Origin: Pseudoclavibacter soli DSM 23366
GTDB taxonomy: Bacteria; Actinomycetota; Actinomycetes; Actinomycetales; Microbacteriaceae
Direction: 5' to 3'
DNA length: 64,000 nt
Assembly (NCBI RefSeq): GCF_000423505.1
Contig: NZ_KE384027.1
Span: 125,140 to 189,139 of the forward strand
The notes under the pieces were generated by a model. It made no database searches. It was not told where the DNA came from and worked only from the letters and a program-made list of their open reading frames with translations. The translations under genes were made by a program, and so were the position numbers. How positions within the stretch are numbered: position 1 is the stretch's first letter; every line of letters begins with the position of its first letter. This document shows, in pieces, positions 52,792-62,186 of the stretch.

Positions 52792-53199
52792 TCAGTGGCG
52801 GCGCAGCACGTCTTCCATGCTGTCGACGACGCGTTGCGCGCGCTTGAGATGCGCGGCAGTTTCACTCAGACTCACTTGGCCGTGCCCGTACTGCGCAAGG
52901 CTCTTGGCCTCGATTAGTCGGCTGAACCCTGCCGCTACGGGAGCTTGCCCTGGCAGCGCCGCCTTGAGCAGAGCGATCGCCTCACGATGATCGTCGCCCC
53001 GTGCATATTCTCCGAGCCGGCACATGCAGATGACATCGCTTGCGGCGATCGCTGCCAGCACGGCATTGCTCACCGATGTCGCCCGCTGGGCGCTGGTCTC
53101 GCCGCTCACGTGAAGGTCGGCGAATGCCAAGAACTCGCGAGCGCGGTCGGCCCGCTCTCTCAGCTGTGCCTCGTTGAGATGACCTCGGCGTGCGAACAT
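52792..53199 (-). CDS. HEPN-domain protein, probable toxin of a HEPN/MNT pair (135 aa)
   Basis: A small all-helical protein with the layout of HEPN toxins: two long helices, and between them CRLGEYARGDDHREAIALL, where an Arg (61 or 67) and His71 make the R-x(4-6)-H-like active motif of HEPN ribonucleases; the spacing from Arg67 is short, so Arg61 may be the functional residue. The start is directly after the MNT gene stop (TGA at 53200, ATG at 53199), as in HEPN/MNT operons. In such pairs the HEPN protein cleaves RNA and the MNT protein inactivates it, often by AMP addition. The pair is bracketed by family 1 repeats. Confidence 0.78.
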   Translation of the reverse strand: MFARRGHLNEAQLRERADRAREFLAFADLHVSGETSAQRATSVSNAVLAAIAASDVICMCRLGEYARGDDHREAIALLKAALPGQAPVAAGFSRLIEAKSLAQYGHGQVSLSETAAHLKRAQRVVDSMEDVLRRH

Positions 53200-53811
53200 T
53201 CACGCCTCCAGATGCTCGGGCACAGATTGACCAACGAGAGTCACACCGTCGCGCAGCCATGACGTCACGATGGGGTCTGTCGCTGCCGCCTTCTGCCGCA
53301 GTGTGGACACATCCAGCTCGTATACCTGGGCCGGATTGCCCGTCCATCGGGTCACTGCGCTCGACAGGCTGCTGGCGAGCGCATCGCGCGCGTCAGCAGG
53401 GGCATCTTCGGGGCAGATGAGCACTAAGTCGATGTCGCTCACATCGGTCGCATCGCCGCGCGCAGTCGACCCATACAAAATCACGGATGCTCTAGGCAGC
53501 GCAGAGCTCGTCACGAAATCGCGAATTCGTTGATGCAGCTGCTCGGGTGTCGACAGTGCCGCCTGAATTGCCGGCCAGAGCAGATGTTCATCGTTGATGG
53601 CGTAGAGGTAGGCATTACCTGCCGGTTTGCGGGTAATTAGGCCGATGTGTGTCAAGAGCTGCAGCGCTCGCGCGGTCTGCGTTGGAGAGACATGAATGAC
53701 TCGCGCGATCTGTCTGCCGGTCATGGCGTAGTCGACATTAGCTATGGCTGTCAACGCACGAGCCGGGTCGGGGCGCAGCAGCAGCGATTGAAGAGGCGTG
53801 TTGAGATCCAC
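53200..53811 (-). CDS. MNT nucleotidyltransferase-domain antitoxin with N-terminal HTH (203 aa)
   Basis: Residues about 20-62 form a winged helix-turn-helix (MTGRQIARVIHVSPTQTARAL), and residues about 105-160 a minimal nucleotidyltransferase of the MNT type: ILYGSTARGDATDVSDIDLVLI holds the GS-x10-DxD catalytic motif (Gly114-Ser115, Asp126, Asp128). The start is GTG at 53811. It is the first gene of the pair with the HEPN protein. The fused DNA-binding domain and the 26-bp palindrome 26 bp upstream suggest autorepression. MNT proteins of this type AMPylate or otherwise neutralise the HEPN toxin; that is family knowledge, not shown here. Confidence 0.85.
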   Translation of the reverse strand: MDLNTPLQSLLLRPDPARALTAIANVDYAMTGRQIARVIHVSPTQTARALQLLTHIGLITRKPAGNAYLYAINDEHLLWPAIQAALSTPEQLHQRIRDFVTSSALPRASVILYGSTARGDATDVSDIDLVLICPEDAPADARDALASSLSSAVTRWTGNPAQVYELDVSTLRQKAAATDPIVTSWLRDGVTLVGQSVPEHLEA

Positions 53812-53836
53812 GGAGTCAGTGTATCCAATAATGGTA

Positions 53837-53862
53837 CATATGTGTCATATATGACACATATG
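53837..53862. promoter_or_regulatory. 26-bp perfect palindrome, probable operator of the HEPN/MNT operon
   Basis: Each half is CATATGTGTCATA and its exact complement; the dyad centre is between 53849 and 53850. It lies 26 bp before the GTG of the MNT gene in an A/T-rich patch, where a promoter is expected. The HTH at the N-terminus of the MNT protein is the obvious ligand. Confidence 0.8.
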
Positions 53863-53950
53863 GGTCTATGTGGAGTACATGCGTACCACGTCTCATGCGA
53901 ATGCTTTTCATGTGGAGTGTTGCGCTGGGCGCCGTACTGCCGGCGTCGCG

Positions 53951-54095
53951 AGGCGGTGTACCTTCCTGCCCAGTGATCGCGCGTGGTGCCGGGGGCGGTG
54001 CCGGTGCGGGCCGCGAGATTTCGCGGGAAACCGTGGGCGTTCACTGTGTCCGCGCCGCCCGCAGCGCCGATCACTGGGCACGACGGTACGCCTCC
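53951..54095. repeat. Family 1 palindromic repeat, right copy flanking HEPN/MNT
   Basis: 145 bp, same orientation as 52643-52783. Ends share GTACC and TGCCCAGTGATCG; the centre palindrome is CCGCGAGATTTCGCGG, with one base changed against the left copy. It stops 61 bp before the SDR start codon. Confidence 0.85.
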
Positions 54096-54156
54096 CGCGC
54101 CCACCACAGCCCACCCACCGCGGCTACGCTGTTCATGCCCGCACCGAGAGGATCCC

Positions 54157-54936
54157 ATGTCACACCAATCAACATCCACCAACGCAGCAGCAGCACCTTC
54201 AACCCCGCGCCCCGTCGCCGTTGTCACAGGCGCGACCGGCGGCATGGGGCGCCGCATCGTGGCCGACCTCGCGCGAGATCACGACGTCTACGCGCTCGGG
54301 CGCAACGAGCAGGGGCTGGCTGCTCTCGCCGCATCTACCGGCGCGCACAGCGTGCGCATCGACCTCGCTGATCTCGACACCAGCGGCAGCCCGGTGGATG
54401 GCGTACCCGCCTCATACGCCCGGCTCGCCGCCGATCTCGCGCGGGTCGACGTGCTGGTGCACGCCGCTGCGGTGGCTGACGCGCGCAGCGTCGAGTCGGG
54501 GTCGGTCGACGACTGGCAGCGCGAGTTCGAGCTCAACGTGTTCGCGCCGGCGCTGCTGACCCGTGCCCTGCTTTCGGGCTTGCGCGCGGCCGAGGGCATC
54601 GTCGTGTTCATCAACTCTGGCGCTGGGTCGAACCCGCAGCCGGGCAACGTGATCTACGCGGCGTCGAAGCATGCGCTGCGCGGGCTGGCCGATTCGTTGC
54701 GTAAAGAAGAGGCGAACGCGGGCGTGCGCGTGTCAACGGTGAGCCCGGGGCAGACCGACACCGAGATGCTGCGCGGTCTCGTGGCGGCTTCGGGCGCACA
54801 GTACGTGCCCGAGCACTACATCGATACCGAGCAGATCGCCGAGGCGGTGCGGTTCGTGGTCGACGCGAGCCCCCGCGCACAAATCACGGATGTCGCAGTG
54901 CGGCCACGCGTGGAGGTCGCCGAGCGCACGCGCTGA
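54157..54936 (+). CDS. Short-chain dehydrogenase/reductase (259 aa)
   Basis: A classical SDR: cofactor motif TGATGGMG at about residues 25-32, Asp in the second strand (RIDLADLD), NAA-like VLVHAAAVAD, catalytic Ser in VVFINSGAGS, Tyr-Lys in YAASKHALRG, and PGQTDTEM after strand 6. The start ATG at 54157 follows GAGAGGATCCC. It is a single gene between the repeat and a decayed toxin-antitoxin remnant. Substrate unknown; the motif set gives NAD(P)-dependent alcohol/ketone oxidoreduction. Confidence 0.93.
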   Translation: MSHQSTSTNAAAAPSTPRPVAVVTGATGGMGRRIVADLARDHDVYALGRNEQGLAALAASTGAHSVRIDLADLDTSGSPVDGVPASYARLAADLARVDVLVHAAAVADARSVESGSVDDWQREFELNVFAPALLTRALLSGLRAAEGIVVFINSGAGSNPQPGNVIYAASKHALRGLADSLRKEEANAGVRVSTVSPGQTDTEMLRGLVAASGAQYVPEHYIDTEQIAEAVRFVVDASPRAQITDVAVRPRVEVAERTR

Positions 54937-54958
54937 ATGGTAGTGCCGGGCTGGGCGC

Positions 54959-55270
54959 TCAGTCCAGTTCCGTGTGCTGCTCGCCGATCACATAATCTAC
55001 GGAAAGACCGCCGACTGCCTCAAGGTATCTGCGAGACTGTACCGATTCTTGCGCTGTCAAGATCTCCGTTCTCGATCTTGGAGATTTGCCGCTGTCCAAC
55101 TCCGATGCACTCGGCGAGCTCGGCCAGGGTGAGCCCGGCAACTTGCCGTAACTCGCGCAGGTGATACGTGCGGGGCTCGGAGAGTAGCGCTGCTTATGCT
55201 CATCGATTTCCGCAGGGTCTTCCGGGGTGAGTAGGTGCTTCTGAAGATCCTATTGGTAGGTGAGAGCCAT
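54959..55270 (-). pseudogene. Decayed XRE-family (HigA-like) antitoxin gene
   Basis: Read on the minus strand, the pieces match a HigA-type antitoxin in three frames. The ATG at 55270 gives MALTYQ then a stop. A second frame gives LLTPEDPAEIDEHKQRY. A third gives TYHLRELRQVAGLTLAELAE followed by CIGVGQRQISKIENGDLDSARI, an XRE helix-turn-helix. After a further shift near 55085 the C-terminus VDYVIGEQHTELD runs to the TGA at 54959. At least two frameshifts and a stop prevent a full product. The family assignment rests on the HTH and the typical C-terminal motif. Confidence 0.72.
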
Positions 55271-55274
55271 TGCG

Positions 55275-55340
55275 TCACTCCCATTTCGTGTCTCGTAAAT
55301 GCGCGTCTAGGAGCTCGTTGGCAACGGCAATGATTGACAT
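55275..55340 (-). pseudogene. Probable 3' remnant of a HigB/RelE-type toxin gene
   Basis: The frame ending ANELLDAHLRDTKWE stops 4 bp before the HigA-like ATG, the normal toxin-first order of HigBA modules. Upstream the frame is not coherent, so only the last about 20 codons survive. The assignment depends mostly on position. Confidence 0.4.
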
Positions 55341-55402
55341 GTTCCCCGGCGACACCCAGCAGGGTCTGCAGGACATTCGAGCGGGTGTCACGATGGGGTT
55401 CG

Positions 55403-55882
55403 TTACCCGCTTACCTTGGCACCGAACACCCACCATCGATAGAGGGCGAACCGAACCACTGTCGTGAACCCGATCGATGCTAGGTTCACGATGTTGACGG
55501 CGAACGGTCCAGCTGAGCGCCCAAGTATCAGTGAGACCGCGTGCACACCGACCCAGAGCAGGAGCACACCGAGACCGAGGCAAGCTCCGTTCACCAGAAG
55601 AAAGGAGATCGCCTCGTTCGCTGGCGCCCTTCTGCGAGCGCCTTTGAACGCCCAGAGGCGATTGCCGAAGTATGCATTAACTGTTGAGAGAGTCACTGCG
55701 CCAACCTTTGCCCACACCAAGGACCAGCCGAGCCACACGAATGCGTTGAACAACACAATCTCGATCAATGTGCTGAGCGCTCCGACTGAGAGGAACTTTC
55801 CGGAAGTTACTGCGAGTTCGTATAGCCGACCATGCCTATCGGTCTGGGTATCAGGTGCAGCTGCGGCAAATTCAGAGATCAT
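55403..55882 (-). CDS. GtrA-family membrane protein 1 (159 aa)
   Basis: A GtrA-like protein with four membrane helices (about 29-50, 57-77, 92-115, 128-148) and the usual NAYFGNRLWAFKG between helices 2 and 3 and FALYRWWVFG near the end. GtrA proteins are thought to flip or pass polyprenyl-phosphate-linked sugars across the membrane in surface polysaccharide glycosylation. ATG at 55882 is used. It is divergent from the GT2 gene at 55950, 67 bp away, and is probably a functional partner of that transferase. Confidence 0.87.
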   Translation of the reverse strand: MISEFAAAAPDTQTDRHGRLYELAVTSGKFLSVGALSTLIEIVLFNAFVWLGWSLVWAKVGAVTLSTVNAYFGNRLWAFKGARRRAPANEAISFLLVNGACLGLGVLLLWVGVHAVSLILGRSAGPFAVNIVNLASIGFTTVVRFALYRWWVFGAKVSG

Positions 55883-55949
55883 CACTGTTCAGCCTAGACT
55901 TGTCGCGGTGTCGGCAGAGACCCGACAATGTGGGAGAGGGAAGCGGCCT

Positions 55950-56771
55950 GTGAGAATTGCACTCGTGATGCCGGCGTACAACGAAGAAAGTGGCATTGTC
56001 GAATTCCTCGACGAGCTCTTGGTGACAAGCCCGTTGACCGCAGCAGACTCACTCCGCATCATCGTGGTCGATGACCATTCAACTGATGCTATGCCTGAGG
56101 TCCTTGACGCCTACGCCGCTGACCACCCTGATGTGGGCGTATTGCACTCCTCGAACAACCAAGGCCATGGCCCTACGGCGCTGCGGGCATACCGTGAAGG
56201 ATTAGCGAGCGAGCCAGATTGGTTGGTATTTGTTGATGGAGATGGTCAGTTCACAGGGGTTGACGTCTGGCGAACAGTACGTGCTGCGGTGAGTTTAGGC
56301 GCTGACGTGATCCACGGAGTTCGCACCCACCGTGACGAGCCCTGGTATCGGCGGATGCTCACTTCGGCTCTCGGGTCGGTGGTCGCAGTCGTGGCGGGAG
56401 GTCGCGTACCAGATGTCAACACCCCTTTGCGTGTCTACCGCCCGCCATTGGCGCGTGCACTGATTGATCTCGTGCCCGAGACGGCGCTCGTTCCCCATGT
56501 GCACTTTTCCATCGCGGAGCAGCGCGCGCATTTGAGAAGAGGAGCGCTGGCTGTCCGGTCGATCCCTCGTCGTGGTGGCGTGTCTCAGGGCAGTACTTGG
56601 GGTGGCCAGCGCGTGCCTCTTCTGCCTCCAAAACGTCTTCGCACGTTTGTGCGCAACGCAATCGCAGAAGTCTGGTGTGTTTCTTTGCGCCCGGGCAGCA
56701 CGCGTCGAACGCGTCATGCCCTACGCAACACGCCATCTGGTGGCAAGGCTTCGAAACGGGAATTCGCTTGA
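55950..56771 (+). CDS. Family 2 glycosyltransferase, dolichyl-phosphate-sugar synthase-like (273 aa)
   Basis: GT-A fold enzyme: RIALVMPAYNEESGIVEFLDEL at the start, IVVDDHSTD, then HSSNNQGHGPTALRAYREG and the DxD-type VFVDGDGQF. It is close to polyprenyl-phosphate glycosyltransferases (DPM1/GtrB-like) but ends without membrane helices, in a basic tail. GTG at 55950 is chosen because the family's first strand begins at once. It overlaps the next membrane-protein gene by 1 bp and is divergent from a GtrA gene, the usual partner of GtrB-like enzymes. It probably makes a polyprenyl-phosphate-linked sugar for cell-surface glycan modification. Confidence 0.85.
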   Translation: MRIALVMPAYNEESGIVEFLDELLVTSPLTAADSLRIIVVDDHSTDAMPEVLDAYAADHPDVGVLHSSNNQGHGPTALRAYREGLASEPDWLVFVDGDGQFTGVDVWRTVRAAVSLGADVIHGVRTHRDEPWYRRMLTSALGSVVAVVAGGRVPDVNTPLRVYRPPLARALIDLVPETALVPHVHFSIAEQRAHLRRGALAVRSIPRRGGVSQGSTWGGQRVPLLPPKRLRTFVRNAIAEVWCVSLRPGSTRRTRHALRNTPSGGKASKREFA

Positions 56772-58246
56772 TGACCACGAAGGTCGAGACTCCTGTGAGA
56801 ACGCAGCGACCGTATCTCACGGCTGTACTTTCAGCTTTCATTGGCGCCATAGTGGTCGGGGTCTGGGGGCTCGTGCTCTACCAGAGCGTCTTTGTACACA
56901 TGGTCTGGGAAGATGAAGCGTTCAATCTCACCGTTGTCCGTAACATGGCTGAAGGGCTCGGGTACACGAGCGATGGCGTGCTGAGCGGCAACGAACTCGC
57001 GCCCTTTGACGTTCGTATCTCCACCGGGCCTGTGGTGCTTCTCCCAGCGGCTCTCCTGGGCGGGATTGGTGTTGATCTGGTGCTGGCAGCGCGCATCGTG
57101 GTGGCGCTATATGCGGTGTTGCTCGCGATGGGGCTCTACGTTCTGGGCGCCAGGCTGCATCGGTCTGGCGAGGCCGAGCGGCAGCCCGGTATCAGCTGGG
57201 TCGGCTTGTTGGCGGCACTCACCCCGCTGACGTTCAACACCTGGCTCACGATTTCTCCCATCCAAGGTCCTGCCGACGTACTGGGTGAGTTCCCAGCAGC
57301 AGCGTTGCTGGTGTGGGCGTTGATTTGGCTTGACCGGAAGCCGTGGCTGGCAGGTCTGCTCGTCGGTCTGGCGATCCAGGCGAAGTTCATCTCAGTATTG
57401 GCTCTGCCAGCATTTGCAGTGGGTGTGTTATTGCAGGGGCCTGTCAAGCTGCGTGAGCGTTCGGGGCGCCTTTTCAAAGCGGCCGTGTTCGTAGCCCTGC
57501 CATCTTTCGTCTACGAGGCATGGGTGTTTATCAGTCTTGGCTGGTGGCGATTCCGATATGAGCATTTGCGTGATTTCGGAAGTTTCTTGCTTCACGGGTA
57601 CGACTACGGCTCCTCCCCTCTGAACAAACTCGCCACTTTCTTCCAGGCGTGGTTTTTGCCTGAGATACTGGCTATCGCGTTGCCTTTCTTGGTGATGGGG
57701 GTATGCGTATGGCTTTGGATAAGACGCGGGCGCAGACTTGGCTCCAGAACGGTAACTCTCCTTGTTGCGGCGCTGGCATGGCTAACTTATGTGGGGTGGT
57801 GGGTCAGCTCTACTTCGACTCCGGTGTGGGTACGACATCCAGCGATCGGTGTCATTGCGTTCACTCCCGTCTTAGTCGCAGGCGCCTGTACGCTTTTGTC
57901 AGAAGAAGCCGGACGAGGGAAGCTTCGCTATGTGTCACGGGTCACGCTTGCAAGCCTGTTGCTCGGGCTAGTGGTTCAGGTGAGTGGGTATGTTGATGGG
58001 CAACTCGCCCCCGGATATTCGCTGGATACCCAGCGGGCTGAAGCTGTCGAACTCTCGACCACTGACGAATCTGTAGCTGTCCCGTGGGGGTTGACTGTGA
58101 GTATGGGAGTGCTCACCGGCGCCCATGTGGTAAATCTGGATGGGCCGGATGAGACGTGGCGGGGGCTCGATCGAATTCTGCCAGCAGGCGGGTGTATTGA
58201 CCCGATACGTATGACTGCAAATTTCGTGCGCTGCTCGGCATTATGA
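56771..58246 (+). CDS. Polytopic membrane protein, GT-C glycosyltransferase-like (491 aa)
   Basis: About ten to twelve hydrophobic helices. After the first helix comes VWEDEAFNLTVVRNMAEGLGY, an acidic loop like the D/E motif of GT-C transferases of the ArnT/PMT class, followed by an extracytoplasmic C-terminal part with two Cys (GGCIDP, VRCSAL). The ATG overlaps the GT2 stop by 1 bp, so the two are coupled. A GT-C enzyme using the polyprenyl-phosphate sugar made by that GT2 protein and passed by GtrA is the natural model, but the family identification is by pattern only. Confidence 0.72.
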   Translation: MTTKVETPVRTQRPYLTAVLSAFIGAIVVGVWGLVLYQSVFVHMVWEDEAFNLTVVRNMAEGLGYTSDGVLSGNELAPFDVRISTGPVVLLPAALLGGIGVDLVLAARIVVALYAVLLAMGLYVLGARLHRSGEAERQPGISWVGLLAALTPLTFNTWLTISPIQGPADVLGEFPAAALLVWALIWLDRKPWLAGLLVGLAIQAKFISVLALPAFAVGVLLQGPVKLRERSGRLFKAAVFVALPSFVYEAWVFISLGWWRFRYEHLRDFGSFLLHGYDYGSSPLNKLATFFQAWFLPEILAIALPFLVMGVCVWLWIRRGRRLGSRTVTLLVAALAWLTYVGWWVSSTSTPVWVRHPAIGVIAFTPVLVAGACTLLSEEAGRGKLRYVSRVTLASLLLGLVVQVSGYVDGQLAPGYSLDTQRAEAVELSTTDESVAVPWGLTVSMGVLTGAHVVNLDGPDETWRGLDRILPAGGCIDPIRMTANFVRCSAL

Positions 58247-58274
58247 TCAGCCACCGTTGTTGAGTGGCTCGCCC

Positions 58275-60440
58275 TCAGCTCTCGCTCTGCACGCTCTGCG
58301 CCTCGAGCGCGCCGTCTTCTCCCAGCGCCTGGCGGAAAGCAGCCATGAACCGTTCGTCGAACTGTGGCGCCATCGTCTCGACGTACTCCCGAGTTGGATG
58401 ATTGCCATCAAGATAGACCAGCACGCCACCGATGGCAGGGGGGCAGACCATATCTGAGCAGAATAGATCTGAGAGGTCCAAAGGAATCACCAAGGGATCT
58501 TCCTGAAGTTCGGACGGGAGCAGCTCTGCCAAGCTCCTTGAATCGAGAACTTGATCGCGTGGGATCGAGCAGTTCTCGACGGCATGCTCTGAGTCTGTTT
58601 CAGCGGCTAGGCAAGTTGACGGCGAAACCCCGAAACGCGGATTGTCGCGCAAGGCGATTACGGGCACATTTGCCACTGTAACTTGTTGCGCACGGGTGAT
58701 GAACCGGGCATCGAAGAGGGTTTCAGGTGAGTCAGGTACTGACCGATTTCCTGTGGTGAATAACACGCTTGGCGGTTCAGTCTGAATCATGTCCCAAGCG
58801 ACCTGATTCTGCGCTTCGCAATAGTCCTGAGTCGTTCCGAGTAAGTCGGGCTGCTCAGCGTCATTCGCCCAAAGGTCGCAACCAGGGCCGACGATCACTT
58901 GGAGATTGAATCCTTGCTGAACGGCCAACCTATAGAGCAGCGTGGTCCAAGTGTCAGTGTGAGAGCTGCCGACTACCATGACTCTCGGGCTCTGAGCTGT
59001 GTCGGGGGTGACATCGTCGGCAGGAGTGTACTCACAAACACGCACGTCCTCACCGTAAGTATCAACTTCACGGCAATCGGTAGGAGACCACTGCGGCCAC
59101 TGCTTATCCAGTGCAGCAAATGATGGAGTGAACTTGGAAAACAGGAGCGGCCCGTCATAATCTGCGGCCAGCACAGCCGCGCCCGGGTTCGAGGTGGACG
59201 CAGCTCGAGCCGTCAGGCGATACACATTGGCATACCAGCTACCCAATGCCAGGGCCAGCACCGTGGCAAGAGCGCTCAGCCGCAGCACCGGGTGGGCTCG
59301 CTGTCGCCAGGGCAGCTTCTGATGCGCCTGCTTCCTGGTGGCGACGGCACCCGCAGACGGTCGCACCGCAGTGGATGCGCGAATCGGCTGTTCCACGAAT
59401 CGCGTCGTGCCCCAAGCGAGAAGAATCGACAGCTCAATGGCGAACAGCCCCTGCGTGAAACTCAGCTGCTCGGCGCCATTTCGCGCAAGCCAGAGGGTCA
59501 TGATCGGCCAGTGCCACAGGTAGATGCCGTAGCTGATGCCGCCCAACCACGTCAGCGGTCGACTCGAGAGCCAGCGGCCCACGCCGAAACGATCTGCGAC
59601 GGCGTCGAGCCCATCCTTGCCGTCAGTGCCGGCGATGAAGATCAACGCTGCGAAAGCCAGCGGCACGGCTGCGATCGCGCCCGGAAAACTGTTCGAGACA
59701 TCGAACACCATGCCGAAACCCAGCAGTCCGATGACGCCCACCCAGCCGGCAGTGACCCGCAGCAGGCGTGAGGGGCGCAGATGCGGCAGCAGAATCGCGA
59801 AGAGCCCGCCCGCAGCGAACTCCCACGCTCGAGCAAAGGTGTCGAAGTAGGCGACGGGTTGATTGGTTGCCGTCGTGATCACTGAGTAGGCGAGCGAGGC
59901 CACCAACAGCAGGCCCAGTACAGTGCCGATCGATGTGGTGATCTTCGCATGGATGCGCTGGCCGACCGCCGCGGCCAGCCAAAGTACCAGCGGCCAGACC
60001 AGATACATCTGCATCTGTACCGCCATGGCCCAGTAGTGCTGCACAGGGCTGACCACGTCGCCGGCGTGCAGGTAGTCGGTGCCGTTGGCTGCGAGCACCC
60101 AGTTCACCGTGAAGGTGGCGGATGCTGTGACCTCCTGTAGCATCTGCCGCCACCACGTCATCGGAGTGATCACGTAGCTCACTCCGGCAACTACCAGCAG
60201 CACCGCCCATGCCTGCGGCAGCAGGCGTTTGGCAAGCCCCTTCCAGAAGCGCACTGTCGTTGCCCAACCGCCAGAAGGCAGGCGACGCAACAGCGACGTC
60301 GTCATGAAGTAGGCGGAGATGAAGAAAAACAGGTCGACGGCACCCGACACCCGGTGGAACCAGATGTGGTAAACGGCCACCAGCAGCGCGGCGAGGGCGC
60401 GCAGGCCTTGGATATCGTTGCGGTACTTGGGGGAAGACAT
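58275..60440 (-). CDS. Acyltransferase-3 membrane protein with C-terminal SGNH domain, paralogue 2 (721 aa)
   Basis: Same architecture as the gene at 30334-32454: MSSPKYRNDIQGLRALAALL, YHIWFHRVSGAVDLFFFISAY, FWKGLAKRLLPQAW, LWHWPIMTLWLA and RFVEQPIRAS in the membrane half, then VVGSSHTDTW (nucleophile Ser) and DGNHPTREY (Asp/His) in the SGNH half. The SGNH domain has a cluster of Cys (CREVDTYGEDVRVCEY) expected of a disulphide outside the membrane. Here it lies within the polysaccharide locus, which supports O-acetylation of that glycan. It converges with the GT-C-like gene 28 bp away. Confidence 0.9.
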   Translation of the reverse strand: MSSPKYRNDIQGLRALAALLVAVYHIWFHRVSGAVDLFFFISAYFMTTSLLRRLPSGGWATTVRFWKGLAKRLLPQAWAVLLVVAGVSYVITPMTWWRQMLQEVTASATFTVNWVLAANGTDYLHAGDVVSPVQHYWAMAVQMQMYLVWPLVLWLAAAVGQRIHAKITTSIGTVLGLLLVASLAYSVITTATNQPVAYFDTFARAWEFAAGGLFAILLPHLRPSRLLRVTAGWVGVIGLLGFGMVFDVSNSFPGAIAAVPLAFAALIFIAGTDGKDGLDAVADRFGVGRWLSSRPLTWLGGISYGIYLWHWPIMTLWLARNGAEQLSFTQGLFAIELSILLAWGTTRFVEQPIRASTAVRPSAGAVATRKQAHQKLPWRQRAHPVLRLSALATVLALALGSWYANVYRLTARAASTSNPGAAVLAADYDGPLLFSKFTPSFAALDKQWPQWSPTDCREVDTYGEDVRVCEYTPADDVTPDTAQSPRVMVVGSSHTDTWTTLLYRLAVQQGFNLQVIVGPGCDLWANDAEQPDLLGTTQDYCEAQNQVAWDMIQTEPPSVLFTTGNRSVPDSPETLFDARFITRAQQVTVANVPVIALRDNPRFGVSPSTCLAAETDSEHAVENCSIPRDQVLDSRSLAELLPSELQEDPLVIPLDLSDLFCSDMVCPPAIGGVLVYLDGNHPTREYVETMAPQFDERFMAAFRQALGEDGALEAQSVQSES

Positions 60441-60468
60441 GACCGACCAAGTGTACCGGAGGGTACAT

Positions 60469-60879
60469 TCATGGCCGAAAGACGACCTTCGCGTAGAGCA
60501 CGTAGTTCCAGATGAGTGTGATGGCCGTGGCCGCAGCCTTAGCCATAAGTAGCACCCAGGAAGTGGACAGTCCTCCGTGGAAGGCGGCCGTGATCAGCGG
60601 AGAGATCAGCCAGATGACGACCGGCTGAATCGCCCAGAGGCCAAACAAGGTAACCATGATAAACAAGGTCATCTGGCGCGCCACTGAACCGCTGGCTGCC
60701 TGAAATGTATATCGACGATTTGCGAAGAAGCTGAACGTGAATGCCACCCCGGTCGAGATGGTGTTCGCGACTAGGGGTTGAGACCCGAGAGAGACGAGGA
60801 GGAACAGCGAGCCAAAATCAATGACGGTGTTGACGGCGCCCACGAGCAAGAAGCGCATTGCAGTCTGTTTCTTTGTCAT
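60469..60879 (-). CDS. GtrA-family membrane protein 2 (136 aa)
   Basis: Four helices, starting MTKKQTAMRFLLVGAVNTVID, the commonest GtrA opening; FANRRYTFQA follows helix 2 and NYVLYAKVVFRP ends the protein. ATG at 60879 chosen by that match; the frame is open further upstream without support. It is divergent from glf (141 bp). A second GtrA in the same locus implies a second sugar-lipid transfer system or a paired role with glf-dependent glycan. Confidence 0.9.
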   Translation of the reverse strand: MTKKQTAMRFLLVGAVNTVIDFGSLFLLVSLGSQPLVANTISTGVAFTFSFFANRRYTFQAASGSVARQMTLFIMVTLFGLWAIQPVVIWLISPLITAAFHGGLSTSWVLLMAKAAATAITLIWNYVLYAKVVFRP

Positions 60880-60954
60880 CTGATTGCTCGTGCACTGGCT
60901 GTGAGAAGCCAGTGGGCGGCTGCTTCGTCGAAAGTCAATATCATCCCTTGGTAA

Positions 60955-62172
<1,218 letters not shown>

Positions 62173-62186
62173 AAAACGGTGCACTT

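Larger units (their letters stand above)
53812..54156. other. Intergenic region upstream of MNT and SDR genes
   Basis: 345 bp between divergent genes. It contains the 26-bp palindrome (53837-53862), an A/T-rich stretch around it that should hold the MNT promoter, and the right copy of the family 1 repeat (53951-54095). Plus-strand reading frames crossing the repeat are not accepted as genes. Confidence 0.6.
54937..55402. other. Region with decayed genes
   Basis: 466 bp between the SDR gene and a GtrA gene. It holds only the remains of a HigBA-like module (minus strand, 54959-55340); no intact gene is seen. Confidence 0.6.

Noticed and set aside
53868-54559. Plus-strand frames across the right family 1 repeat and into the SDR gene
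   Set aside because: They read the palindromic repeat and then the SDR gene out of frame; no family resemblance.
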